Source: a virus
Strand: one strand, 5' to 3'
Length of the DNA stretch: 44,858 bases
IMG/VR virus record: IMGVR_UViG_3300030520_000044
Location: 1-44,858 of that record
Part shown: in pieces, positions 8,685 to 16,434 of the stretch
How the letters are laid out: each line of letters starts with the position of its first letter
How positions within the stretch are numbered: position 1 is the first letter of the stretch
Program-made: the position numbers and the translations under genes
The notes under the pieces: model-generated
Seen by the model: the letters and a program-made list of their open reading frames with translations, nothing else
Database searches by the model: none
What the model was told of the DNA's origin: nothing

Positions 8685-9049
8685 TGCCGATTAATTTGCA
8701 GGCGATTCCGAATCAGGAACCGACCTTTACCGCAGACGGCCAACAATACGATATCCGCGTCTGGTTCGATGGTGATGACATGATGTTCATGGATATCACC
8801 GTAAATGGTGCCGTGGTTGCATCATCGTGCCCGTGTCTCGTTGGTCAGATGGTCATCCCTTACGAATACCTCGAAGGTGACGGCGGAAACTTTTTCTGGA
8901 CAACAGCCAGCGGCGGTAACCCGAACTATGAGAATTTTGGTGCGGGCGATGTGCTGCTATATGCGAGCAACGCGGAAATGGCAACGGGCCGCGCGACTAT
9001 TGCCGCGAACGCGCAAACAATTACACTTGCATCCAATCAGGCGGCATGA
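8684..9049 (+). CDS. Baseplate plug protein (gp18 of Pam3-like)
   Basis: 121 residues from an ATG that overlaps the preceding stop (TTGATG), with AGGGGG 14 bases upstream. The sequence begins MPINLQAIPNQEPTFTADGQ and continues with a WFDGDDMMFMDITVNGAVV strand and a CPCLVGQMVIPYEYLEGDGG segment, as in the small plug proteins found in simple contractile baseplates. It is expected to close the central channel near the hub. The match is by pattern recall. Confidence 0.7.
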   Translation: MPINLQAIPNQEPTFTADGQQYDIRVWFDGDDMMFMDITVNGAVVASSCPCLVGQMVIPYEYLEGDGGNFFWTTASGGNPNYENFGAGDVLLYASNAEMATGRATIAANAQTITLASNQAA

Positions 9050-9921
9050 TGTTTGATGACCGTATCGTAAAGCTTGTGTTCACATGGGGCACTGAAAGCG
9101 CCACGATTGATACGTCAATGGGTGACCCCAAAGAGCCGCCGCTGATCGTCGCGACCGGTAGCAAGTTCGTTGACGTGACGCAGAACGAATGCTCGATTCA
9201 AATCGCCAACCTGTCACGGCAGTTACGCAATTCACTGGCAACTAACCTGACGCCGTTCGACTATAACCAGGCGCGCAAGTCTGTGCAGGTATGGGCAGGT
9301 CGCGTCAGTACAGGTATGTTCTTGCGTTATCAGGGTGACATCGTTACTGCGGTACCGTCACAACCGCCTGACATCATCATGAATATCCGGTCGCGCACCA
9401 TGCAGTTTTACAAGAACGATCTTGTCGCGCAATCGTATGGCATCACCGCGCCGCTATCGCAGATATCGCAGAACATCGCGAATCAGATGGGGCTCAATCT
9501 GCAATTCGAAGCGACCGACCGCAACATCGCAAACTATGCATACAACGGCAGCACAGCAGGTCAGGTAACGAAGCTTCAATCACTTGGTGCAGTAGATGCG
9601 TATGTCGATGACAACACGCTGGTGTGCAAGGATAAGGGTATTGCGTTGACGAACACCGCATTCGTTTTGTCGCCTGATAGTGGCATGATTGGTCAGGTTG
9701 AATTGACGGAATACGGCATTCGTGTCAAATGTCTGTTGTCGCCGGGCGTCAAGTTAGGTGGCATTCTGACATTGCAGAGTGTACAAAATCCGTCACTGAA
9801 CGGCAATTACACTATCTATCGAACGGGCTTCGAAATCGCTACACGTGACGTTGCGTTTTACGACATCATCGAAGCAACGAAGTATCCACAAATGTTCTGG
9901 ACTAACAGCCTGCCGTCATGA
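9046..9921 (+). CDS. Baseplate hub protein
   Basis: 291 residues, coupled to its neighbours by ATGA overlaps on both sides. Between a plug and a gp138-type spike, this position is that of the hub (gp27/gp44-like) in simple myophage baseplates. The sequence is mostly beta with segments SIQIANLSRQLRNSLATN and AVDAYVDDNTLVCKDKG consistent with hub domains. I see no clear catalytic motif. The assignment relies mainly on gene order. Confidence 0.7.
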   Translation: MMFDDRIVKLVFTWGTESATIDTSMGDPKEPPLIVATGSKFVDVTQNECSIQIANLSRQLRNSLATNLTPFDYNQARKSVQVWAGRVSTGMFLRYQGDIVTAVPSQPPDIIMNIRSRTMQFYKNDLVAQSYGITAPLSQISQNIANQMGLNLQFEATDRNIANYAYNGSTAGQVTKLQSLGAVDAYVDDNTLVCKDKGIALTNTAFVLSPDSGMIGQVELTEYGIRVKCLLSPGVKLGGILTLQSVQNPSLNGNYTIYRTGFEIATRDVAFYDIIEATKYPQMFWTNSLPS

Positions 9922-10649
9922 GCACACCACTTATACCCGATAAACCGCCATCCATTGATGGTGACCTTGGCGGCGCGCTATCGTACATTTTCCGCAAGCT
10001 GATGATGAAAACGGACGGCCAGTTGCCTGCCCGCATCATCAGTTATAACCGCGCCACAAACCGCGCGATGGTTCAACCACTCATCAGCATGATTAGCACC
10101 AGTGCGCAACGCGTTGGACGCGCGCCTATCGCCGCCGTGCCGGTACTTGCTATTGGTGGTGGTGGTCTGTTCATCAACTTTCCGCTTGGTCCCGGCGATC
10201 TTGGATGGATTGAAGCGAGCGACCGCGACATTTCGCTATTCCTGCAAGGCGCACAAATGTCATCACCTAACGATGGTCGGATTCATTCGTTTGAGAATGG
10301 CCGGTTCATTCCCGACGTGTATGACAAATGGACATTTACGCTTGATGACGGGGCACTCGTAATCAGCACGCTTGACGGTTCAACGCGCATTGTCATGTCA
10401 GAAGGTAAAATTAACTTGATTGGTGCTGATATCCAGATCAACGGCATAACGGTTGAAATCAACGCATCTTCGTCAATCAGCATCAACACCGGAACGTTGG
10501 ATGTAGACGCTACCGGGTTTGGCTCGATGTTCACCGGCAATGTGAATTTGCCGGTGGCGACAACAATCGCTACCGTGCCATTCCCGACGCACGTACACAG
10601 CGGTGTGCAAACAGGTTCGGGCGATACAGGCGGAGTCGTGGGAGCATGA
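9918..10649 (+). CDS. Baseplate central spike, gp138/gpV-like
   Basis: 243 residues. The N-terminal part has an OB-fold pattern (LPARIISYNRATNRAMVQPL, then GGGLFINFPLGPGDLGWIEA) seen in gp138-type spikes. The middle is a repetitive beta region (INGITVEINASSSISINTGT), expected to form a trimeric beta-helix. The C-terminus carries PFPTHVHSGVQTGSGDTGG. The H-x-H there resembles the iron-binding histidines at the tip of P2 gpV and phi92 gp138. It would form the membrane-piercing needle. Confidence 0.85.
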   Translation: MSTPLIPDKPPSIDGDLGGALSYIFRKLMMKTDGQLPARIISYNRATNRAMVQPLISMISTSAQRVGRAPIAAVPVLAIGGGGLFINFPLGPGDLGWIEASDRDISLFLQGAQMSSPNDGRIHSFENGRFIPDVYDKWTFTLDDGALVISTLDGSTRIVMSEGKINLIGADIQINGITVEINASSSISINTGTLDVDATGFGSMFTGNVNLPVATTIATVPFPTHVHSGVQTGSGDTGGVVGA

Positions 10650-11014
10650 ACATGCTGATGTTATTTGCAGAGAACGAAAACCGTGACCCATTTATAGACC
10701 CTGAAACCGGAGATATGGCGATTGTCACTGGTGCCGCAGCGGTCGCACAGTTGAGCAAGTCGCGGGTCGAAGCGCAACGAAACGAAATGAAGTACGCGAA
10801 CAACGAAGGAATGCCGATGTTTCAGACGGCATTTAACCAGTTGAATCCTTCACAGTTTGAAGCAGCGGCGCGCACCATCATTCTTGCCACAACGGATGTG
10901 ACCGGCATCGAGTCGTTCACCATGTCGTCTGTGGATGGTGTATTGAGCTATACCGCAGTCATCACAACGGTCTATGACGAATCAGTAACTATCACGGGGA
11001 TTGCGACGCAATGA
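10646..11014 (+). CDS. Baseplate wedge protein, gp25-like
   Basis: 122 residues, with overlaps of four bases on both sides (ATGA). Pattern IDPETGDMAIVTGAAAVAQL followed by a helical region and an isoleucine/valine-rich C-terminus fits the gp25-like/lysozyme-related wedge subunits that lie before gpJ in contractile baseplates. Such proteins start sheath polymerisation. The call rests on pattern and order. Confidence 0.7.
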   Translation: MNMLMLFAENENRDPFIDPETGDMAIVTGAAAVAQLSKSRVEAQRNEMKYANNEGMPMFQTAFNQLNPSQFEAAARTIILATTDVTGIESFTMSSVDGVLSYTAVITTVYDESVTITGIATQ

Positions 11015-12285
11015 GCGACGTCTACGATTACATCACTGAAACGGGCGTTATCTCGCCGGATACGTCCGACGTGTTGACCGACGTTCAGAGCGAATGGGAA
11101 CTGGCGTTCGGTGTGAACATCAGCACCGATCCGAGTACATACGTTGGTGCACAGGTGACAGCAGAAACGAGCGCGCGCACTGCGGTTGTCAACACCAATG
11201 CGAAAGTCGCGAACCAGATCAACCCGAAGCTTGCGGGCGGTCTGTTCCTTGATGCGCTTTGCGCGCTGATGGGATTGACTCGCGCACCGGCAGCACCAAC
11301 GCAAGTTACGAATGTGATGCTTACGGGTGTCATCAATACCAACATTCCGGCTGGTACGCGTGCATCGGTCGGGCAGAATGGTCCGGTGTTTGTTCTGACT
11401 ACCGGCGTAACACTGGCAAGCAACGGTTCGGGCGGCGGTATTGCGTTTGGTCAGTTCGCTGCACAAGTGGCAGGCCCAACGGCCGTTGCAAGCCTCACGC
11501 TTGACTGGCCGGTCGACTCTATCCTTGGATGGGAAACCATCAGCAATGACCAGACTGGTGCGACCTATCCAAGCGGTCAGGCACCTAGCGTCACAACCGT
11601 CGGTACTAACAAGCAAACTGATGCATCGCTGCGTGCGCTGCGTAACAACACGCTTGCATTGCAGGGTATCAGCACGCCGCAAGCTCAGATTTCTGGTTTG
11701 TATAACATCCGTGATGCAAACAACAATCTGCTTGTTACGTCGGTAGCGTATCTGGAAAACGTTACAAGCGCCGTCGAAGTCATCAACGGCATCACGTTGC
11801 AACCGCACAGCATTTGGGCCTGCGTCGACGGTACTGCAACCGCGCAACAGATCGGTGCGACGTTGTTGCAGAACAAGACGGACGGTGCGGGCTGGAATGG
11901 CGCGCAGTCTGTCGATATCGTTGAACCCGCAAGCGGTCAGACATACGACGTTTTGTTCGATATCCCAACGTATGTATTTATCTACGGCGCGATGACAATC
12001 GTGCAAGGTACTTACACGGGGAACCTGCAAGCCGACGCAGCACAGGCCGTTGCGGATTACTTCGTTGGCAACGTTGATGGTTTCTCTGCGGTTGGCATCG
12101 GGCAGGATGTCAGTCCGTTTGAAATAGCCGCAGCAGTCGTACAAGAGTGCCCCGGTTGCCGTGTGCGTATCTGCAATATCGGCACGTCGCCGGGTTCGCT
12201 CACACCGGTTGATATCGCCATCGCGCAAGGTTCACGTGCACAGACCAACAACACCGCGTTCTCTATCACGGTCGTGACGTCATGA
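11011..12285 (+). CDS. Baseplate J-like protein
   Basis: 424 residues. The N-terminus contains GVISPDTSDVLTDVQSEWEL and the middle contains the long baseplate-J domain (ETSARTAVVNTNAKVANQIN, GGLFLDALCALMG, RAPAAPTQVTNVMLTG and a TDASLRALRNNTLA segment). The protein forms the outer wedge that links fibres to the baseplate. Four-base overlaps on both sides show translational coupling. The large minus-strand frame opposite (10972-12228) is a shadow. Confidence 0.88.
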   Translation: MSDVYDYITETGVISPDTSDVLTDVQSEWELAFGVNISTDPSTYVGAQVTAETSARTAVVNTNAKVANQINPKLAGGLFLDALCALMGLTRAPAAPTQVTNVMLTGVINTNIPAGTRASVGQNGPVFVLTTGVTLASNGSGGGIAFGQFAAQVAGPTAVASLTLDWPVDSILGWETISNDQTGATYPSGQAPSVTTVGTNKQTDASLRALRNNTLALQGISTPQAQISGLYNIRDANNNLLVTSVAYLENVTSAVEVINGITLQPHSIWACVDGTATAQQIGATLLQNKTDGAGWNGAQSVDIVEPASGQTYDVLFDIPTYVFIYGAMTIVQGTYTGNLQADAAQAVADYFVGNVDGFSAVGIGQDVSPFEIAAAVVQECPGCRVRICNIGTSPGSLTPVDIAIAQGSRAQTNNTAFSITVVTS

Positions 12286-13364
12286 GCACCAGTATTGAAG
12301 ATTTCGATTTCAGCGTCGATATCCTGTCTGCGCTGCTATGGCGTAACAACCAGTCCGCCAATCTGCAATCGATATTGCAGCAAAAGCAGGACTGGTATGC
12401 CGCGAATCATGAACAGTTCTGGACTGACTGGTGTACTAACGTTTTCAATCTGGAAACGGCCAATGAGTTCGGATTGTCTGTGTGGGCGCAGATTCTTGGC
12501 ATTCCGTTATCGCTGATCGTTGCACCCAATACAGGACCGCAGTTCGGCTTTGATTTCCCCGAACTGTTGACTGACCGGGTTGATGCCAAGGCATCATGGG
12601 TAGCAACGGGTGCCGCGACGATTACAACAGGGCAGGCCGACCCCAACGGGGCTACGCAGGCTGTAGCGGTCACGATGACTGGCAGCGCCGCCAAGCACGT
12701 CGCAATGACTCCTATCGCTGCTGGAATCCCGGCCGGGTCTGTGGCGCTATCGTTTAAGGCCAAACTCATCAGTGGTACGCAGGGCACGTTGGCAAGCGAT
12801 GTTGGCGGTACGACGTTAGGCAACTGGCCCACATTGAGTACATCAGCATGGACTACGGTAACCCTCACCGGTACGACGTCGACCGCGCATACTGCGTTTA
12901 ATATCCTGTCGTCAACGACCAGTGCATGTGAAGTTGCGATATTCAATCCGCAACTCAAAGCGAACAACGTGGTTAGTAATGGTCGCATGAATTTCAATCA
13001 GGGTAACTTTGGCACGTCGCAAGCCGGGGTCGGTCTAACCATCGATCAAAAACGAATCCTGTTGCAGTTGCAGTATTACAAGCTTATCAGCCGTTGCACC
13101 GTGCCGGAAATCAATGCCCGCATCAAGGCGATTCTTGGTCAATACGGTAGCGTGTATGTGCTTGACGGCAACAATATGGAGTTCGTCACATACGTATTCG
13201 GGTTCACACCGAACAGTGCTTTACAATTTGTTCTTGAAAACTTTGACGTTCTGCCCCGCCCAGCAGCGGTTGGCGTGAAATATATCGTTTCAACTAGACC
13301 CGCGTTCGGGTTCGGTTCGTTCAATCAGAACTTTAACAACGGCACCTTTTGGGCGGAAAATTAA
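12282..13364 (+). CDS. DUF2612 baseplate protein with an inserted beta domain
   Basis: 360 residues. Residues 1-90 (ending GLSVWAQILGIPLSL) and 230-360 (with DQKRILLQLQYYKLISRCTV and NARIKAILGQYGSVYVLDG) look like the two halves of a DUF2612 protein, the gpI-like partner of gpJ. Between them lie about 135 residues rich in Thr, Ala and Gly with strand patterns such as PAGSVALSFKAKLISGTQG and WTTVTLTGTTSTAH, resembling a carbohydrate-binding jelly roll. That region may be a receptor-contact domain spliced into the baseplate protein. The C-terminus ends FNQNFNNGTFWAEN. Confidence 0.75.
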   Translation: MSTSIEDFDFSVDILSALLWRNNQSANLQSILQQKQDWYAANHEQFWTDWCTNVFNLETANEFGLSVWAQILGIPLSLIVAPNTGPQFGFDFPELLTDRVDAKASWVATGAATITTGQADPNGATQAVAVTMTGSAAKHVAMTPIAAGIPAGSVALSFKAKLISGTQGTLASDVGGTTLGNWPTLSTSAWTTVTLTGTTSTAHTAFNILSSTTSACEVAIFNPQLKANNVVSNGRMNFNQGNFGTSQAGVGLTIDQKRILLQLQYYKLISRCTVPEINARIKAILGQYGSVYVLDGNNMEFVTYVFGFTPNSALQFVLENFDVLPRPAAVGVKYIVSTRPAFGFGSFNQNFNNGTFWAEN

Positions 13365-13366
13365 AC

Positions 13367-14704
13367 ATGAATCAACATTATTTCGATGTACCTTTTGGAT
13401 TCGCTGGTGACGTTACGAGCATTCCCGACCCGCTGCAGGTAGGCGGAACTATCTCGATGACAGAGGGGTGGAATTTTAACTATCAGCGTGACCTTGCCAC
13501 AGACCCGGCCGCGTTGCCGATTGACCGGTCAACAATGAACTGGCTACTGTTGCAGATTACAACGGCGTTGCAGGCGTTGCAGACTGAAACCGTACCTGAA
13601 TTCATTCTTGCGTCACAGAATGGCGGTGTGGCAATTTCATATGGTCTTGGTGCAGAGGTTCTTTGGTCGGCAAGCGGTAATGCGCCGTTTCAAAAGTTCG
13701 TCAGTATTATTGCCGCCAATGCCAACACGCCATCGGCATCGGACGTGTTGGGTACAACGACCGGCTGGCAAGTCGTGTGCGATCCGATTGCGACGTCTGC
13801 ACAGGCTAGTGCGGGCACTAACAACGCATCTATCATGACGCCTCTGCTTGTCGCACAGCAGACAGCGTTACGCGCCCTGTTGGCCGGATCGTCAACTCAG
13901 GTATTCAACGTCGGCCTGGCGACATCGGCAACACATGCCGTTGAATTTGGACAACTGACAGGGGTCATTGGGTCGACGCGCAATCTGGTATGTACGAATC
14001 TATCTGGTGCGGCAGGAACATCACTTGTCTATACAGCCGACGCGCTTATTGTCGGTTCTGCATTGGGCGGTCTGCAATACGCGCTCGCCAGTTTCAATCA
14101 GACAATGAATGGCGCAACAACTGGTATCGGTGGTTTGGATACCGGCGCACTCGCAGCATCGAGCTACTATGCGATTTATGCAGCGTGGAACCCGACCACA
14201 CAAGCCGCGGGCATCTTTGCGCAACTTGAAACTGGCACACCGACAACGGTCTATAGCGGTAGCCATCTGCCAGCCGGATATACAGCAACGGCACTAATTG
14301 GGGAATGGATCACAAACCCTAGCGCACAATTCGTGCAAGCATTTCAACATGATCGGCATGTTACAACAACGTCCCTTGCGTCAAACACATTTACCGCAGC
14401 ACTTACCAATGCATCAATTACGTTAAACGTGCCATACGGTGCAAAGAAAGCACAAATTGGTAGCACGCAAACGACCACAAGCGGCGCAACAAGCTATGAA
14501 GCTGTGTTGGCATCTAGTTCCCCTGTCGTGGGCGGTACAGCTACGCTTAACGCTAGTATTAGCACTGCTGCTGCTAGTCTTGAACTATATGCAGTGCCCG
14601 GCTATGTTGACATTCTCACACCGCGCACGTGTTTTGGAACATGGATAGTAGTTGGTGGCGCATCACCACAACTAGTGCTTGCAATTGCAGGATACGACAT
14701 CTAA
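13367..14704 (+). CDS. Tail fibre / receptor-binding protein candidate
   Basis: 445 residues from ATG at 13367, with GGCGGA 9-14 bases upstream. A start 18 bases earlier would have no binding site. The N-terminus (GGTISMTEGWNFNYQRDL) resembles baseplate-attaching regions of fibres. The rest is low-charge and rich in Ala, Thr, Ser and Gly with repeated strands, as in fibres. A segment FQHDRHVTTTSLASNTFTAA and a C-terminal beta domain follow. It is the last structural gene before lysis, the usual fibre place. No separate fibre chaperone is visible. Confidence 0.7.
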   Translation: MNQHYFDVPFGFAGDVTSIPDPLQVGGTISMTEGWNFNYQRDLATDPAALPIDRSTMNWLLLQITTALQALQTETVPEFILASQNGGVAISYGLGAEVLWSASGNAPFQKFVSIIAANANTPSASDVLGTTTGWQVVCDPIATSAQASAGTNNASIMTPLLVAQQTALRALLAGSSTQVFNVGLATSATHAVEFGQLTGVIGSTRNLVCTNLSGAAGTSLVYTADALIVGSALGGLQYALASFNQTMNGATTGIGGLDTGALAASSYYAIYAAWNPTTQAAGIFAQLETGTPTTVYSGSHLPAGYTATALIGEWITNPSAQFVQAFQHDRHVTTTSLASNTFTAALTNASITLNVPYGAKKAQIGSTQTTTSGATSYEAVLASSSPVVGGTATLNASISTAAASLELYAVPGYVDILTPRTCFGTWIVVGGASPQLVLAIAGYDI

Positions 14705-14716
14705 GGATAACCCATC

Positions 14717-15001
14717 ATGCAAAATGAAACTTTGGCAGCAAGCGCCGCAAAGGTCACTGCCGTAACATCGGGGACGTTAGTAAGTATGGTTCCAAATTCT
14801 GGCGCTATCGGGGCGGCGGCGGGCATTCTTGCAGCGAGCTATTCGGCGTTGCAGATCATCAAATCGCTACCGTGGCTTACGGACTATTTCATTGCCTTGC
14901 GGTCAGGTCTGATTCATCACGATTGGCGTCACTGGCGCAGCATTTCACGGCGCAACGAAAAGGACGACGAGGAGCAACATGATCAGTCCGTTAAGCCGTA
15001 A
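14717..15001 (+). CDS. Holin (probable)
   Basis: 94 residues with a hydrophobic stretch from about residue 11 to 48 that can form one or two membrane helices around a Gly-rich turn (SGAIGAAAGILAASYSALQI). A strongly charged hydrophilic tail follows (RRNEKDDEEQHD). Size, profile and position directly before an endolysin fit a holin that permeabilises or depolarises the inner membrane at lysis. The start has a GGA site. Its 3' end overlaps the endolysin start by 23 bases. With an SAR endolysin it would act as a pinholin or timing holin (inference). Confidence 0.72.
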   Translation: MQNETLAASAAKVTAVTSGTLVSMVPNSGAIGAAAGILAASYSALQIIKSLPWLTDYFIALRSGLIHHDWRHWRSISRRNEKDDEEQHDQSVKP

Positions 15002-15482
15002 GGTACTGGCACTTGTCGCGGCTGGGGCATCGGCCGTTGCTATCGCTACGCAATTCCTGTCAGAGAAAGAAGGCGCTGACAGGCTGGTTGCGTATCAGGA
15101 TGATAATGGCGTGTGGACCGCATGTATGGGTATCACACGCGGTGTCAAGGCAACCAGCAGTTTCACACCGCAACAGTGCAAAGCTATGGATGCGGCAGCG
15201 GTGAACGAAGCGGCCGACGAAGTAAAGCGTATAGTAACGGTTCCGCTCACCGAACCCGAACGTGCTGCGGTCATTTCGTTTTGTGCGTATAACATCGGGC
15301 CGGGGAAGTGTTCGACCAGCACTTTCCTCAAAGAACTAAACGCAGGCGACCGTAAGGCAGCATGCGCACAAATCAATCGCTGGATTTACGACGGGGGCCG
15401 TGACTGCCGTATCAGGTCTAATGACTGTTACGGGCAGGTTATCAGACGTCAACAGGAAACCGCACTATGCCAAATGAACTAG
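14979..15482 (+). CDS. SAR-type endolysin, GH24 lysozyme family
   Basis: 167 residues. An N-terminal weakly hydrophobic Ala-rich segment (VLALVAAGASAVAIATQFL, residues 9-27) behind basic residues looks like a signal-anchor-release domain. The catalytic region EGADRLVAYQDDNGVWTACM gives E31, D41 or D42 and T47, the lysozyme triad, although the E-to-D spacing is one residue longer than in P1 Lyz or R21. Later motifs AAVISFCAYNIGPG and KAACAQINRWIYDGG are typical. Several cysteines (C49, then others) could form disulfides in the periplasm. GAGGAG lies 7 bases before ATG. Confidence 0.88.
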   Translation: MISPLSRKVLALVAAGASAVAIATQFLSEKEGADRLVAYQDDNGVWTACMGITRGVKATSSFTPQQCKAMDAAAVNEAADEVKRIVTVPLTEPERAAVISFCAYNIGPGKCSTSTFLKELNAGDRKAACAQINRWIYDGGRDCRIRSNDCYGQVIRRQQETALCQMN

Positions 15483-15994
15483 AACTATGTAGCGTTGCCG
15501 CCATCGTTGGTGCGTTGATCGGCGGCGGTGTATCGTTTGCCATCACACACAAGATTGATGGCGCGGCGCTCGCGCATCAGAAGCAGTTGAACGCCGACGA
15601 AATCGCAAAAATCAACGCGGCATCTGCAAAGCAACTAGCCGACGCGCTTGCCAAGGGTCAGGCAGCAGAAGGTCGCGTTGCATCCCTTGAACAGCAATAC
15701 GACACAGAGGTAGCAAATCATGCGAAAGACAATCTTGATTGGCGCGCTAAGTTGCTTGACGGTACTAACCGCGTGCGCGTCCACGTCACCGCCTGTCATC
15801 CTGCCAGCACCGCCAGCAAAGGCACCCCCGCCGCCAGCGCAACTGATGATTCCGCCGCCAGCGCAGACCTATCACCAGCAGTTGCTGCAAGCGCTTTCAC
15901 AGTAGTCGACGGCGCAGACGATACAGCGTCGCGGTTGCGCGCTTTACAGGCATACGTGGTGGAGCTACAGAATGACGGATACATCAGCAAGTAA
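15467..15994 (+). CDS. Rz: Inner-membrane spanin, Rz-like
   Basis: 175 residues, overlapping the end of the endolysin gene. Residues about 9-26 form one membrane helix (AAIVGALIGGGVSFAIT), followed by a long helical periplasmic part with Lys/Ala/Gln (KINAASAKQLADALAKGQAA and onward) suited to coiled coil. It would work with the lipoprotein encoded inside it to fuse inner and outer membranes in the last lysis step. The complete nesting of Rz1 in the +1 frame supports the identity. Confidence 0.85.
   Translation: MPNELELCSVAAIVGALIGGGVSFAITHKIDGAALAHQKQLNADEIAKINAASAKQLADALAKGQAAEGRVASLEQQYDTEVANHAKDNLDWRAKLLDGTNRVRVHVTACHPASTASKGTPAASATDDSAASADLSPAVAASAFTVVDGADDTASRLRALQAYVVELQNDGYISK
15720..15905 (+). 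CDS. Rz1: Outer-membrane spanin lipoprotein, Rz1-like, nested in Rz
   Basis: 61 residues in the +1 frame, wholly inside Rz. A basic N-terminus and hydrophobic segment lead to the lipobox LTAC, giving lipidated Cys19. The mature part is small and proline-rich (PPVILPAPPAKAPPPPAQ), as in Rz1 proteins. It should sit in the outer membrane and bind Rz. Nesting restricts both sequences. The Ala/Pro/Ser run in the Rz frame at the same place reflects this double coding. Confidence 0.9.
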   Translation: MRKTILIGALSCLTVLTACASTSPPVILPAPPAKAPPPPAQLMIPPPAQTYHQQLLQALSQ

Positions 15995-16223
15995 TTTCGC
16001 CACCGTGGCGGATGCGACCGCAGCAATTCAGGCACATCCGCTATGCGCACAGTTCATGGCGACGTCGCAAAAGTACGTGGTGTTCTATCCAGCCGCGTAC
16101 ACGATACCGGGCGGTGCCGCAGTGGCAATCGGTAACAATCCGCTGGCAGCGCTGAATCTGCTTTATCAACGATTGCAGACGTTCTGGCAGTCTCAGACCT
16201 TGCAGGTAAGCGCCACCACATGA
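15972..16223 (+). CDS. Hypothetical protein, paralogue of the N-terminus of the 25540-26109 product
   Basis: 83 residues, overlapping the end of Rz by 23 bases, with a GGAG site at 15960. No membrane segment. It contains KYVVFYPAA followed by NPLAALNLLYQRL. The product of 25540-26109 has RYVVSYPAAQFD and YPAALNAMRKYMDAL at similar spacing, so the two share a small domain. Function unknown. Position at the end of the lysis cassette gives no firm clue. It is followed by a terminator. Confidence 0.65.
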   Translation: MTDTSASNFATVADATAAIQAHPLCAQFMATSQKYVVFYPAAYTIPGGAAVAIGNNPLAALNLLYQRLQTFWQSQTLQVSATT

Positions 16224-16224
16224 C

Positions 16225-16252
16225 AAACTGCCCGCTCGATGCGGGCAGTTTC
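16225..16252. terminator. Bidirectional terminator between converging operons
   Basis: AAACTGCCCGC, loop TCGAT, GCGGGCAGTTT. It lies between the stop of the last plus-strand late gene and the stop of the minus-strand replication operon, and can serve both directions. Confidence 0.8.
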
Positions 16253-16254
16253 AA

Positions 16255-16434
16255 TTAGTTCGCATAGATGGGATAAGCGACAACGGGGCACATGTAATTG
16301 GTATCGCTTGGTGCAATATCTATGTCATCGAACACATGCGCTGCCGCATCAACAGGATTGCCGTTTATAGCGTCAAGATGCCGCCACGAAATGGTACCGT
16401 GAATATCGTAATAGATAATAACAAAGCGGGTCAT
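16255..16434 (-). CDS. Small hypothetical protein coupled to the DNA polymerase gene
   Basis: A 59-residue frame beginning MTRFVIIYYDIHGTISWRHL and ending VVAYPIYAN. Its ATG overlaps the stop of the polymerase gene (ATGA), so translation is coupled. It is acidic in the middle (FDDIDIAPSD) and has no membrane segment. I do not recognise it. Being the last gene of the replication operon, just before the terminator, it may be a replication accessory factor (inference). Confidence 0.6.
   Translation of the reverse strand: MTRFVIIYYDIHGTISWRHLDAINGNPVDAAAHVFDDIDIAPSDTNYMCPVVAYPIYAN

Noticed and set aside
10972-12228. Long minus-strand open frame (over 400 codons) opposite the baseplate J gene
   Set aside because: The plus-strand frame has clear baseplate-J features, coupled overlaps and a normal start. 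The minus frame is Cys/Arg-rich without recognisable domains, typical of a shadow.
15232-15248. TAGTAACGGTT half site in the endolysin gene
   Set aside because: Only the right half of the palindrome is present and no promoter boxes surround it; likely chance.
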